64,000 nucleotides of DNA from Sanderia malayensis (Eukaryota; Cnidaria; Scyphozoa; Semaeostomeae; Pelagiidae), in assembly GCA_013076295.1 (NCBI GenBank), contig RQOL01000729.1, positions 3,534,001 through 3,598,000 of the forward strand. Reading direction: 5' to 3'. The position numbers and the translations under genes were made by a program. Positions 33,419 through 46,042 of the stretch are shown here, piece after piece; the first letter of the stretch is position 1; every line of letters starts with the position of its first letter. The notes under the pieces were generated by a model that was not told the origin of the DNA, did not search any database, and worked only from the letters and a program-made list of their open reading frames with translations.

Positions 33419-36000
33419 ACGAATATATGGTATCAAATTGAGGCCCAAAACTTTAAAAGAGATTAAGAATAAGGCCAAGCTCAAGTTTCATGAAAACTTA
33501 AATTTGTTATTTTTCTGAGATTTTTCAAAAAGCAACCATCAAAGTATTGCTTTTAGACTAGGATCAGAGGAAATAAAAATGATTTTGAATTTTAATATCA
33601 CATTTTTTATTATTCGGTTCTATCTTTGCTTAAGTTAATGATGAAACAACACATAAAAAGATAGTTTCAGGATAATCCCAGGCTCAAAATCGAAAACTTT
33701 TAGAACACGTAAAAACATTTTATATCATATATCATTACATTTTTCAAAAACAATGGCTTACCATTTCGTTATGAAGATGGTAGTCAGTGCTCTTCGTCTT
33801 TGTTTCTTCCTCATAACACTCCAATGCTGCCGTTTCTTTAACAATAGAAGTCTCCTGCAAAATACTCTCCAGGTTTTAAACTGAAAAGATAATTGTCTCT
33901 AAGCCCAGCTTTTGGGGGTTGCGTTGCTTAAAGTGATGCTTATATATGAATGGGCACCTGTACTTTGAACCGATTATTCATTGATTTTTCAACCCCAGAC
34001 CAACTTCGTGTTTGAAATCTGTCTTGAATCGAAAACCATTCCAAAATTATTATATGTCCACAAATATATACATGAGAAGAACGCCCTACCACACGGCCAT
34101 GGGCAAATTTAGCATGAATTACAGTTGCCGTTTGTGTGGACTTTCTGCCTTTTGTTCATTGCAGGATATGCACCAGTGGCCAAAATTAACCAGCCGTCCC
34201 TTGAAAACTAGGAGGCTTCTGAATTCTCTAATAAAATTATCAGGAGTTTTAATCACTTTCATATTGAAAACAGGCAATAAGAGAGACAGGGCCACAACAT
34301 TCCCCAGACCCGCATAATGTGCACCCTTCTACAGTGGTCAAGTGGAGTAATTGAACATTATTTACATGAAATATGAGATTAATATTAGGTTTAACCACCT
34401 TTACATGATAAATTGCACAATATATATAGAAATTGTTCCAGAAGGAGGTATAATATAGATTTAGATTTAAAGAATCTTTGAAAAATGAGCAAGGATAGTT
34501 TTGATTACCCGTTTTTTATAAGAACAATCTTCATAAGAAACACCAGGTTGAGATTAGGTCAAAAAATAATAACCACATAAGAAACAAGGCAGGCTGAGAT
34601 TCAACAAGACTCAAGAAATAAAATATCAGCAACAATCGAAAACAACAAACTCTGTAAGAACAAAATGATAGAAAGCGCTAAACAGCAATTAAACTGCACT
34701 AGAATTAGTTCAACACCATCAGCACGTGTTATGCCTTGACAATTTGAATACAAGAGCAAGAAACAGAATAAGATACACCTTAGCCTGAAAATATACGGAA
34801 AAATGAGAAACCTAAGGTTGTAACTGGAGCCAAGTGTTCTTATAAAAAATGCGTGTATCTGTGCAATATTCTTCATCATTACACATTTACGTGAAACAAC
34901 CTCAATGCTAAATTTGTGCCATTCGTGCGGTTAGGTGTTAATCCAAATTCATACATTTTTGGAGATTTAATGATTTTGGAATAGTTTTCTGGTCATGCCA
35001 GATTCCCAAAGTCTGGTTGCAAAAGTTGACTAATGGCATTTTCAAGCTGCAGTGTACATGGGCCCAGAGCTTGGTTTCTTATAAACAAATGCATGTATTG
35101 CATGAAAACCTTTTCTGACACAATCTTCCCACATGGCCTAAACTTGTCACTGCTTAAACCGAATTGGCTATGCATTTACCGTGAGCCTTTAGCACTACTA
35201 TCATATGAAAACACCCCCGATAACAAAGTGGAGCCATTTCCAATCCCATTATAGCAAATTTCTCTCCATATTGACAGGGTTCTTCCCCCCGCAATCTGGC
35301 AAAGTTGGTAACCTTGGGGTTTTTGCTTGAAACATACTAAACTGTGGTCAGGGAATCTAAATCTAAGATGGGTCTTCAAACATTTTCCCCAGAAGTGGTT
35401 GTAATTAAGCCGTAATTAAAGGTAATTAAGTAAGTAATCAAAGTAGCTATTTTCCAAATGTGAATGGCTTATCTCGAACAGCTAAAAATACTGAGCAAAA
35501 TTGTCTGCATTCCGATAGAACTAATGCACTTGGAGCTAGAGCCATTTGAAGCATATGACGTCATCAAAATGGCTGAAATAAAATTTTTAAATGCATTTGA
35601 ATTCATAATTTCCAAAGTTTTCCACACCAGGAAATACAAAAATAACCAATGTATGAAAGGTCATGATCTCAACAAGCAATAGTAAGCCTTACTAGACAAA
35701 CTATGTGCAAGAGGTTCACAAACAACGCAAATGTACCTATTTTTGGTTTAAATTCAGTCCACAGCACCTGTGAATCTTGAGGAATTTTTATAATTGGTTC
35801 ATGTTTGAACATGTTCTTTTCGTGATTTTTCAGCTGAAGAGGGATGTGTGATGAAGTTTCTATACAAGATGTGTGATTATGATGCATTCCTTACTTTGAA
35901 CAAAAATAAGGCTATTGGTTTAGTTTGTGACAAAAAATTAATGATAATTGTCATGTGAAGGTATCAAGGAAAGTTTAAAAATTCCAGCCAAAAAGTTGTC
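33419..36000. other. long non-coding stretch
   Basis: AT-rich. Several short ORFs (for example 34012-34317) show no recognised motif, and I find no splice-consistent coding series. It may be the decayed 5' part of the transposase relative that continues after 36823. Confidence 0.45.
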
Positions 36001-36003
36001 TAA

Positions 36004-36820
36004 GGGCCCATCTACACGAGAGCAAAAAACAGGCATGCTCAAATTCTTCAAGGGATTAAGCGTATTAGCACCTGAAATGAGCATCCCTACCCGTGTAGAT
36101 GGTCATTTTTGATCACTTTTTGTGAGCACGATTTTGATGACATATGAAAGAAGCCGCTTGGCCAAGTTGAGCACCTCACTGAGGTGCTCAACGTTCTTAT
36201 TTCTATTGTTTCACTAATCTTGCCTGTCATGATGAATTATTTTGTCTTCTATTCGATGTACAACATCGAGGGTGCGTGCAGGAAGACAAAATATCGGACG
36301 ACGAACATATTATGTTTCTCCCTTGTTTATATTCTCAAACAAAGTAAAGATTGTATCAGAATGCATAGCTTTGTGTCATTTGCTGCTGACATGTTTAACA
36401 TAAAAAACTATCAATGCAGATTGCAGCAATCAGGCAGTTCAACAATATATAAACAATCTTGTTGTTCAAAATACTGATCTTGAGAAACTTCATATAATTC
36501 ATCGCTATCTTCCACGTCATTGAATTTGTTGTTTGCAATACGTCTAAAGCCAGCCATTTTGGTAGAAGTTTCAATTTTGTTTGAACGTGTTGTTTTTTTA
36601 ATGCGTTTGTATTTGAATGAAACAAAATGAGCGCGACCATGATATGTGTTTACATGTTAATTTGCTTGTTGCTGACAGGTCTTATTTGATGAGAAAAGAC
36701 CCTGTTGCTAAAAATTTTGAACATTTCAAGTCGGATACGCATTAATTAGATAATTGCATTACGCAACACGCTGGGTTAGACGGACTTGGTCATGTTTCAA
36801 GCTCTCGTGTAGATGGGCCC
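36004..36820. mobile_element. Harbinger-type MITE, 817 bp, TAA target duplication
   Basis: Ends are GGGCCCATCTACACGAGAGC and its exact reverse complement, flanked by TAA at 36001-36003 and 36821-36823. A 3-bp TWA duplication and GGGCC-type ends fit PIF/Harbinger non-autonomous elements. A short minus-strand ORF within (MAGFRRIANNKFNDVEDSDE...) is of unknown meaning. Confidence 0.8.
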
Positions 36821-36823
36821 TAA

Positions 36824-39800
36824 AGTCGATATTCCTGCCGGCGATCCAAAATTTGCATTCACGACATTGTTTGACAAGATAAAATATGCAAATGATGCCT
36901 TTGGAGTTTCCCATCTGAACTGTAGAACAGATCTACGAAATAAAGTTGATGCATACATCAGAAGATATGATGTGAAACAAATTTGTTACAGTAATTTCTA
37001 CGAGGCAGCTTTTTCATCCACGAAGAGTAGTGTTCAAACAAGATCCAGCAAGGAAAGATTGAGAATTAAAAACACTTGTTTGATTAGCAACGCAGTTAGA
37101 CCTTCTGGTGATAATTTATACAAGGAAGGGTGGTTAGGGTGTTGCATGGAAGAAAGAGTAGAGGCTAGAATTCAAGAGTGAAATGAAACTTATCTAAAAT
37201 CTGACGATTAAAATTTTTTTCTTAAAATGGTACTTGAAGGGCACAGCCCATGATATTTTGTGGCTGGCATTTATTACCAGAAACCTCGCTATATAATGTT
37301 CACCTTGAAACCAATTGGGAGGATTGAAGTATTTGCAGAACAAGACAAATTGATATCCGACAACATCTTCGAGAAATTCTCGAAGAGAGTTGAAAGGCAA
37401 ATAATTCAATAAAAGTCCACTTTCTTGTTAAGTGACCTTCTTCGACATAGAAGCAATGTGTGAAGAGCAATGCATTTCTCCAGTAATCAGTAACACACGG
37501 ATTGAAGAGAAGACTCATTGCAAATTATCCTTGAGGGAAGCAAACAATTGTATATAGCAGTGAAGTACACCCTTGTCAATACTCAATCACAACTCTAAAA
37601 GGTCATGGGCTACGAGATAAAGACCTGGTGACAGCTTTTGCAAATATGGTGACAAAAAGTTAAGAGAAAGAAGTGCTTCCAGACATTCCTGGCCTTACTC
37701 TCCAGAAGAGGTAATGGAACAGCTTGAAAGTGGTCCGCTTTCTCAGTTTTACAATGTAATTTGTGCGACGATGCAACCTGAGTTCACAGTAAGTGGAGAG
37801 GGGTACACGAAAACCAGCTCCATCAAATAGCAACCAAGCTTTGGTCTTTGGCTTCAGATTGGCAGAACCATTGCATCCCTTACAAGGACATCAGAATCCA
37901 AATAATGCCTGGGCAGATATGGTGATCAGCCATCCAATGATTTGCCACAGGCTCATGAAGAAAATAGCTACCCATGCAACCATTGACAACAATGACGGAT
38001 GTCAAGAGACTGCAACGGGAAAGGGACCCATGAAACAAATAGAACATCATTTCAGCTGCTCCTTCCGGGTAAGGCTCTTGAAGTGGTTTGCAACTGTTGA
38101 TATTTTTCCAGGTGTATTTTACATATCTGGATATGGAGAATATTGATGATCGTATCTGTTGAGAGAACAATCCAAACCCACAGAATAAAAACAATGAATG
38201 GAATGTGAACAATTATCTCACATATTTGTGTTTCTTTCATTCACAAACCTCGTGATAGTTTCTGCTTAACATAAAATACAACTTGATTGGATTGTATTTT
38301 AGTTGCTGTTTTTCACACAAACAAAACGGTTTATTTGGTTGTGTCTCTCTGTGCAATGACTTTTTCGTCTAGATTTTTAACAGTATCCTCTAGTTTCAGG
38401 AGAAACGAAATTTATGCACGAAGCAGAAAACGTAAACATGAAAATCACGGCAGATTATGAATATGCTACAACTCTAAATGACTACAGTATTGGAGTAAAA
38501 AAGACCCCTCCATTGCTCAAAGACTGCGAAGATGATGAACATAGCAATCTTTTGCAAGAATGTTTTGAGTGAGATATTGTTTTGTCCATGTTGGCATCAT
38601 TCAAATTCGTCCAGAAAGAGAAAAATCTGGTTGGTTCGTGGACCCCATTTAACAAGCAAGTAACTAATTCCAAATTGAAGAAGGCTCTTGTCGAATATCT
38701 CCCCATGTTTCTGGAGCCACCTGAATACGCCATGTGCAAGAAGTTTTTTAGACAACCTTTTGGAAACTATGAAAGAGCTGGAGATAAACCATATATTTCC
38801 ACATGTTGAAGAACAAGTTTACGCAAAGATGGCACATATCATTTGGAAAAATCCTGAACAATACAAATATATTGTGATCTTCATGGTCGGTTTTCACCAG
38901 CTAAGAGTGCGACAAAAAACAATCTACAAACGTCATTCATGTAAAAGCTACCATTCATGGTTTGTTAATGCAGGCATCATTGCTGAGAGATCCGCTGATC
39001 AGGCAATTGAAGGAAGACAATCCTTCCGAAATATGAGAGTGCTGAAAGAAAGCTCTAATGCCCTTGTCAACTGAGAGTTGAAGATTTGACGAACAACTAC
39101 GAATCACTAAATTCAAGTGTGAGAAGCGCATTGGAGTCGGTGAAAATTCAAAAGAACTCTGAGAATTTGCACTTGCTGCTGGAAATGGAGGAGTTTTAAA
39201 ACGTTTTGAAGAAAGTGTTAAACGTGAAAGAACGAACTGAAGCGAAGACGACAATGGCTTACTTGAAATATATTTCTTTAATCTTGGCTCTTATCCATGC
39301 AGTGAGAGGTGATCTTGAGCTTCATTTTCAGGCAGAATGAGAAATGTTGAAATTCTGCTTTGCGTTTGACCATATAAATTGCGCTAGATATCTGACATAC
39401 CAACATATCTATCTCAAGGACCTTGAAAGGAAGTCAAGCCCAGCAATCGACGATTTGAAAAATAGAGGGTTCGGAAGAAGTTTATCTGGAGCACCTTTCT
39501 CTTCAATGCATGGCGATTTAATCACAGAAGTCTTCAACAGTGAAACGAATAAGCAAGCCCCCATAGATCAGGATTCAGTACCAGTGTGGAGACAGTTGAA
39601 ACGTGGATCAAGACAAGTATCATTCATGCCAAACTAAGAGAAGCTTTGACATCTAAAATCAAGTTGTCGACTTCCTCTCTTCATAAGGAAACAAACAAGT
39701 CAGCTAAAAGCCATCACAGAAACCAGGTCCAGTTGCTGAAAGAAAAGTTATGGGAGTATGGAACGGATCCATTTGCTGCTGGTCCTGCTAGGGAATTACC

Positions 39801-40590
39801 CACCAGAAAAGAAATTGATCCGTGAATCATCAAGGGGCTGCTGGCTGCAGGTGATATTGGAAATACAAAATAGAAAGAGTTTGTTCATGAGAGGTTAGTT
39901 TCTGGGGGGAAAGAACTTTTCCATGCAATAAAAAAAATGTTGGAAACCGGACTGAAAAAGAAGAAAGCAACAAGCAAAGCTGTGTCAGTTTCAAGGAAGA
40001 CAGATAAGCATTCCGTATGTTACTGAGCGAAGAAGTAGATCTCAATGATGCATTTCAGTAGCCAATCACCAGCATTCCACTCAGTATTGCAACATCCCAA
40101 GGAACTACGAGGCAAGGCCAAAAGTCGATTCTTAGAAACTATATCATCGAAGCAGCTAATGCAGTGTTGACAATTCCTCCAGCAAGGGCGCAATGGATAG
40201 TAGATCGGATGGCAGTGCTACTATCCTTGGAGCCAAAACCACTTTATAATGATTTCATGAAATATCTTCTACATTTTAGGGTGCCGCAAGAGCACAAATT
40301 TCCATCCCAATTGTCATGAATGATGAAGAGGACACATGGCAAATAACACCGAATAGCAAAGAAATACTATTCAAATGCAATCATGAGGAGGCTGACACTC
40401 GACTCGTTTCACATGCCAGTCCTTGAGATACGAATGGTGTGGTCATTTGAAAAGACACAGATGTTCTCTTGCTAATGCTGCATGCTTTTGCATAGTCAAG
40501 CCAAATGGAAAGTGGTTCATGAAAATTTACCAAGAGAAGTATGTGAACATAGAGAAAATCGTCACCCATTTTGGAACTGAGCTGATCTGA
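36824..40590 (+). pseudogene. third Academ-like transposase relative, heavily decayed
   Basis: Pieces in order: KVDIPAGDPKFAF and CYSNFYEAAF (36824-37180), LESGPLSQFYNVICATMQPE (~37720-37780), EKNLVGSWTPFN (38610), EEQVYAKMAHIIWKNPEQYK (38800), FVHERLVSGGKELFHAIKK (~39880), and finally CNHEEADTRLVSHASP followed by KDTDVLLLMLHAFA (40375-40500), the same E-A-D ... D-T-D nuclease motif order as the 946-5548 protein. Almost every segment is separated by stops or frameshifts, so it is long dead. No inverted repeats were found around it, but the Harbinger MITE borders its 5' side. Confidence 0.6.
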
Positions 40591-40738
40591 TGTGAACTGA
40601 TTTGATTTTTAATTGCAATGGCTTCAGAATTTCCTCATCGCTGCAATTTTGAACATTGTACTTATAGGCCATTTCGGCATAAATACTATGATTGCTAAAA
40701 ATAATGTTCTCGCAAAAATGGCTCTTATCTTCGCACTT

Positions 40739-40880
40739 ATAAAACTATACCTACTATACAAACATGCTATACCAACTATATCTACTATAAAAACATACTA
40801 TACCTACTATAAAAACATACTATACCTACTATAAAAACATACTATACCTACTATACCTACTATATAAACATACGATACAC
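40739..40880. repeat. CTA/ATA-rich microsatellite
   Basis: Repeats of ACTATACCTACTATA(C/A)AAACAT. The same motif recurs at 61010-61300, inside a Helitron. Confidence 0.85.
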
Positions 40881-41000
40881 TTGGCGAGCAAAAATATTGC
40901 CCCACCGGATAAAAAATGGCATCTAAAAGTGGCCCTAGGCCTGAGCAAGAAAATTTACATAACAATATAAAACTACCAAACGGGTTTCCATTATAGCTTG

Positions 41001-42242
41001 GTTCATCCCTATTTGCCATGTAAAACTATTCAATAACTTCGACTAAACTCAGATACAATGAATGATAACACAAACGATAAAAATACGTCAATAAAAGAGC
41101 TGTAGGCTGAATGCGAATGAGGCTCAATCAGGTTCTTATTAATGAAAAATTTGTTGGTTGGGAAAAGGTCAGAATTTGACTCTTTTCATTCCTGCTTTAT
41201 GTTGTTCAGATTTGTTCGTAACTTAGGCCCATGCCCGGTCATGGTACCCTAGCTTCAGGGCGAAGCTAAAGTTTGTGGCCCAAGCATCTCACAGGCGTAC
41301 TTTTGGCTAAGGTACTCACTGCTCCGGAGATACTCTCAATATTCCAAGAATTGAAAAAATAATTTTCCAGTTGAAAATTTCAGCGGAAAGATGCCATCAA
41401 AAAATTTGGCTCCATAGCTTTGCTTCAAGGATTTCCTCCATTGTGGTGAAATCTGAGAGATTTTCAGAAAGCGTTAGTGCTGTTGCACAGAAATGGCAAT
41501 TTCTGAACAACCTGAAAACGGATGATGTTCATCTCCCCAACATATACAGGAGGTGAAAGATTAGCGAAATGAGTTCATTGACTCGTGACACGCATGCGCA
41601 AGCGAGTAGATGTTGGTGAGTGGGGGAAAATGTTGTGTTTTGTATCAGTGTCTGTGTCAGTCTTCTGTGTTTCTTTTTATTTGCCCATAGAAGGTATGTG
41701 TCTCAGATACAAATGTTCACTTTTGATTTGGAATGAGCCTACCAGGTGTGATATCACTTTGCAAATTTCTTATGGGGAAGGGCAAGACCACGAGCACGAT
41801 TCACGCTCATGCACTGAGCATTTTTCACTCGTTGGAAGCATCAGGTGAAAAGATAAACGTTTTCCAGCTGTATTCGTATTTGGAATGATATTTGTTCCTA
41901 TTTTATGACTTCAAGTTTGTTGATTATTTTGTTATTTTATTTTAAAACTGACTTGTTTGCTGTTTCGTTTTAAATTTCATTAGTTAGTATAGATAATAGG
42001 CCTACTCTAAAGGCCCATCTCTTTTTGCATATCCAGTTAAAGACTAACTGGACAGATTGAATTGAAGTTGATTGCAGTTAAATTGAGTTGATAAACAAAG
42101 TAACACGGAATTGAGAATAAGTATAAATTTTATTGAATGCTTTCAATGATGAAATTAAATTTATCACTTTTAATCATTCTGTTTTTTCTGACACCCTGCA
42201 TGACCTATGTTAGCTTGTATGCAAACTATAGTAACTGCAAAT
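41001..42242. other. no gene recognised
   Basis: Mixed-composition DNA with short ORFs lacking motifs. Contains the partner of the 8300-8400 repeat at about 41590-41690. Confidence 0.4.
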
Positions 42243-42655
42243 CACAGAATAGAGATAATACAGAAGGCCAACTCGTGTCGGTATCCTTTGAAGTCCATGG
42301 TCATCGATTTTGTGGAGTCCGTAAACTCGTTTTCATGTCACCAGTGGCCGAACAATGGCAACATGAAAAGGAGAATAGAAAAAAGAATAGGTCTGTGTTT
42401 AATGACGGATAGTGACCAAATGCTGTGGCAGGGAAAGCAGGTGTTTTGTGTGAATTCATTAAAAGAGTGTCACATACAAGTGAAGAAACTTTCACTGATA
42501 CACGGAATAACAAAATGAAGGCATAATTATTGTGTTTTTTTGATTTATTATATTTAGCATATTACACAACACGTGTTTTGGAGTCCTTAACCTCGTTTGC
42601 ATGTGTGACCATTGAAAATGCTCGAGTTGGCCTTCTGTATTATCTCTATTCTGTG
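42243..42655. repeat. 33-bp perfect inverted repeat around 347-bp spacer
   Basis: CACAGAATAGAGATAATACA... (42243-42275) is repeated exactly in inverted orientation at 42623-42655. Weaker inverted similarity (GGAGTCC...AACTCG against CGAGGTTAAGGACTCC) continues inward. It lies directly before the 2A-OTU start at 42674. Confidence 0.8.
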
Positions 42656-42673
42656 TGCAAACTGGAAAGGAAA

Positions 42674-43260
42674 ATGTCACCCAGAAAGTGGGCAAAAAAA
42701 CACAAGAGTAAGCAAGAGCGCAAACAAGGCAGGAAATTTCAGCATAACTCAAAACCAAACAAAGATCTTATGTTAACATTGCTTCTTCTACTATCTGGAG
42801 ATGTGGAATTAAACCCTGGGCCAATGGGCAATTCAAGTTCTTCAAGTGTTGAATATATGTTTTGCCCCCTTTCGTATGGTACTAAAACCACAATCTGTTC
42901 AGTATTAGGTATCAATTCACATGACACATGTGATAATAATGACATTCTGAAAAAACTTAATAAGCCAGTTCGAGTATTTCAAATAGCTGGAGATGGGAAT
43001 TGTCTTTTTCAGGCCATTTCTTATGCAATTTCAGGAAAACAAATCCTTCACAAAACTATACGAGCAAAAATAACATTATTTGTGAAACAAATAGAACCAC
43101 ACATAGGGAGTTCTGTTGATGAGTACCTGTTGAAAAGTAAAATGACCTCTGACAAGGGATGGGGTACTGATATCGAAATTATATTATGCTGATAACTGCA
43201 GCATGGTTGTTGAAGACTGATATTTATGTGTTTCTGTTTTGGAAAATAAAAGACCTGAAA
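42674..43260 (+). pseudogene. 2A peptide + OTU cysteine-protease fragment
   Basis: From ATG 42674: a basic leader (MSPRKWAKKHKSKQERKQGR...), a hydrophobic run, then a 2A sequence LLLLLSGDVELNPGP followed by MGNSSS (2A at about 42782-42823). 2A motifs make the ribosome skip the Gly-Pro bond, which would release the leader. Next comes an OTU domain: AGDGNCLFQAISYAIS with the Asp-Gly-Asn-Cys active site (Cys codon 43001), then GWGTDIEI at ~43160. A one-base frameshift near 43185 precedes the continuation ITAAWLLKTDIYVF, and no His-containing end follows. OTU proteases are often deubiquitinases; OTU domains also occur in Helitron and other transposon proteins. Its relative at 58.8-56.8 kb is longer. 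A polymerase fragment follows ~250 bp downstream on the same strand. Confidence 0.75.
42794..42826 (+). other. 2A-like ribosome-skipping motif
   Basis: Encodes SGDVELNPGP|M, matching the D-V/I-E-x-N-P-G-P consensus. The skip would fall between G and P (codons 42818 and 42821). Confidence 0.85.
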
Positions 43261-43519
43261 AAGTTTTCTCGCTTTGATTAAACAAGATTGAAGTCAAAAT
43301 TGAAGTCAAAATGTTTGCTTGAGTGGTCTCAAAACAACTTTTTTTTTAATTTGCTGCGTTCAACCCTGAAAATTAAATTCAGGGTATTTTATGTCCAGGA
43401 AGTGAATATCAATAAAATTAGTTATTCAGTTTTTCTCAAGCTCAACTTTTAGGATCGCAAAGTTTGACTTTAATTTGAAATTATTTTCTTCACTTTTTGG
43501 ATAATACAGTGAAACAAAA

Positions 43520-43755
43520 GCCATCTGTTGTCACGAGTCACCTCAAGGTTCCTTTGATTTTCCACAGTTCTATGGAGTGATTAACGTCAATGAAGATACA
43601 TTGATCATGCAGAGAAAATTGAAAACAGTGCATCTAAACAAGCCAATCTACCTCGGTTTCAGTATTTTAGATCTCAGTAAAGAGCACATGTATGATTATC
43701 ATTACAACTATGCGAAACATGCCTTTCCGAATGCAATACTCTGTTATATGGATAC
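43520..43755 (+). pseudogene. family-B DNA polymerase fragment, 5' part of split ORF
   Basis: Translation reads KTVHLNKPIYLGFSILDLSK, then MYDYHYNYAK and CYMDT, where a large insertion cuts the codon series. NKPIYLGF.ILDLSK and the Y-x-D-T-D-S motif C are typical of protein-primed type-B polymerases of the kind carried by Maverick/Polinton elements and related dsDNA viruses. The motif is completed on the far side of the insertion at 53282 (GATACTGACAGT, D-T-D-S). No upstream exonuclease or palm-A motifs were recognised before 43500. Confidence 0.75.
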
Positions 43756-44032
43756 TACGGTGGCCCATAACTGTCACGCACAATTAAAGAAGGACACACA
43801 CAATTAAAAAGCCAAGCGCACAATCAGGAAAGAAAACGCACAATTAAAAAGAGAAACACAGAAATAAAAAGCTAAAATCACGTTTATAAAAGGAAGTGCA
43901 TACTTTGAAACGAAATATCAATTTAAAAAGCCAAGTGCACAATTAAAAAATCCACGGCAAATTAAAAAGAGTCACGGCAATTTAAAAAAGGTCACAGCAA
44001 TTTAGAAAAGGCCACGGCAAATTAAAAAAGCC
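43756..44032. repeat. left TIR of the IS3EU-like element with iterated motif
   Basis: About 270 bp, matched by 53000-53281 in inverted orientation. The inner half consists of ~20-bp iterations like GGCCACGGCAAATTAAAAAA, the outer half of GCGCACAATTAAAAAG-type repeats. Confidence 0.85.
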
Positions 44033-44132
44033 ACGAATAGTAATGTTCACAATTGCAAAACTGCACATCAAGATATCTTAATTGCTCAAGTAGGGCCTAG
44101 CCAAGTCAAAAGGTTTTATTGGTAGCCAAAGA

Positions 44133-45782
44133 ATGGTTTGTGCAAATTGTCAACCAGAAGTTGCTGATTCTGATAATTACTGTCACCAGTGTGGCTTTGG
44201 TATGTTTTGACCATTATATTACCATATTGTATTAGCTACTCTGCTTTCCAACGCATGGATAATTTTCAAATTTTCACTCCCTTTCCTTTTTACTTGTTCC
44301 AGAGCGCTTTCGTACTTCTCAGAGCAATGAAAAATAAGATGCATTAAAAAAATAATTAGTAAATATCATTTAGAATTGTAAAATTTTCCTAAAATCTATT
44401 ACTTAATATTAGTGTTTTGACATTGAAAGCAAAAACTATAAAACCATCTACAAAACATGTAACACTGTATAGGCCTACATTTTAATTTAGAATTATTACA
44501 TCTGGACGCAGTGGAACAGGCTATTGATGTTATTGAGGAACCGGGAGAAGAAGAGGAACCGGCAGAAAATTATGAAGACGGGATCAACGAATTAGAAAAT
44601 GAAGAAGAAATGTTATAACATTATTTTTACAGTGGATATAAATATAACGAAATACTGCTATTTTTTGAGAAACAACATAACATATCCATGAGCTATAGTA
44701 CTCTACTAAGACGATTAAAACACTGTGGTTTACAACGATGCTGTAACCGGGATGCTGCTGAATATACGGAAAAAGTACTACAAGCTCGAGAGGAAATCAA
44801 ATCTATTATTGCTGGTCCAGGAGGTTTAAGCGGATATAGATCAATTTGGCATAGATTGGAAATTGAGGGTTTACGTCTTCCAAGGTCCGTCGTGCAAACT
44901 ATTCTCAAAGAAATTGATCCGCATGGCACTGTTTTAAGAAAAAAACACAGGCTTCATAGGAGACAATACAACAGTCCCGGTCCCAATTATGCGTGACATA
45001 TAGATGGCTATGACAAACTGAAGCCATGGGGCTTCCCAATCCATGGTTCAATTGACGGGTATAGTAGGAAAGTTTTGTGGCTTAATCTTACCCGTTCAAA
45101 TAAATCTCCGGATAGCATAGCTACAATGTATCTGAAAAGCGTAAAGAATCAAGGCGGATCTCCGGTTGAGTTAGTGACAGACCTGGGAACAGAAAATGGA
45201 ATCGCAGCAGGAATCCAATGCTTTTTACGAGACAGCATTGATGCTCATCGCTATGTACCCTCCCCTAGGAATCAGCGAATAGAAAGTTGGTGGTCTTTTT
45301 TGTCAAAGCATTACTCGACATGCTGGATAAATTTCTTCAGCGATCTCGAATTCAGAGGTATAGTTGATTTATCAATGGAATTGAGTAAAGAATGCTTATG
45401 GTATTGTTTCTCCCCACTCATACAAAAAGATTTAGACAACATCAAATTAAACTGGAATACGCATACAATTCGAAAATCTCGTTACAACACTGTTGCTGGA
45501 AGACCTAATTCTTTATATCATTTGCCCGAGCTAGCTGGTGGAATAAATAATCTGCTACTACCGGTGACTGGGCGTCGAATAGATTATGTAGGGCAGCACA
45601 TCATAGACAACCAGGAAACAAATTACTTCAAAGACTATTTCGATATGGTAACAAATACGTTAAACATCAACAAAGCAGGGACCTGGCCAGAAGCGTTAGC
45701 ACTGTATGATGCGCTAATGCGAGTTGCAGATAGAAATTATCCATATAGTGGTGTACTTCAAAATGGCTCCGAAATGTTATAA
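44133..45782 (+). pseudogene. IS3EU-like DDE transposase with zinc-ribbon first exon
   Basis: Exon 1 (44133-44199) encodes MVCANCQPEVADSDNYCHQC, a CxxC...CxxC zinc ribbon, with donor G|GTATGT. Acceptor TTTAATTTAG precedes exon 2 (44491), joining in phase 1. Exon 2 has an acidic linker, a helix-turn-helix-like part (YKYNEILLFFEKQHNISM...LLRRLKHCGL), then the integrase core: HIDGYDKLKPWGF (first Asp, codon 45003), VTDLGTENG (second Asp, 45180) and NQRIESWW (Glu, 45282, 33 residues between). It ends NTHTIRKS...GRPNSLYHLPE and a C-terminal tail, TAA at 45780. All three catalytic residues are present, but in-frame TAA (44616) and TGA (44994, where relatives have Trp) break it. It would cut and paste the surrounding element. 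Confidence 0.8.
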
Positions 45783-46042
45783 AAGCTATTAGGTGTGGCA
45801 TTAAGTTGCAAATAACATTATTTTCATTACAAAACAAGATCAAATAACTAACATCAATAAAAGATTACTGCCTCTTTTTGATTTACGGAACAAAACGAAT
45901 CGTAACAAAACATAGTCGTTTAACATGTAACCAACGCCCAAATCACTGTAAAACACTCACTAACAGAATTGAAGATTGAGCATGACTTTTCAGCAAAACA
46001 ACAAAACATGTTACTTTGGATCCCCAACAGAATTTTGTGAAG
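45783..46042. other. short gap between convergent genes of the IS3EU-like element
   Basis: AT-rich, with AATAAAAG near 45857 usable as a plus-strand polyadenylation signal. No ORF. Confidence 0.4.
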
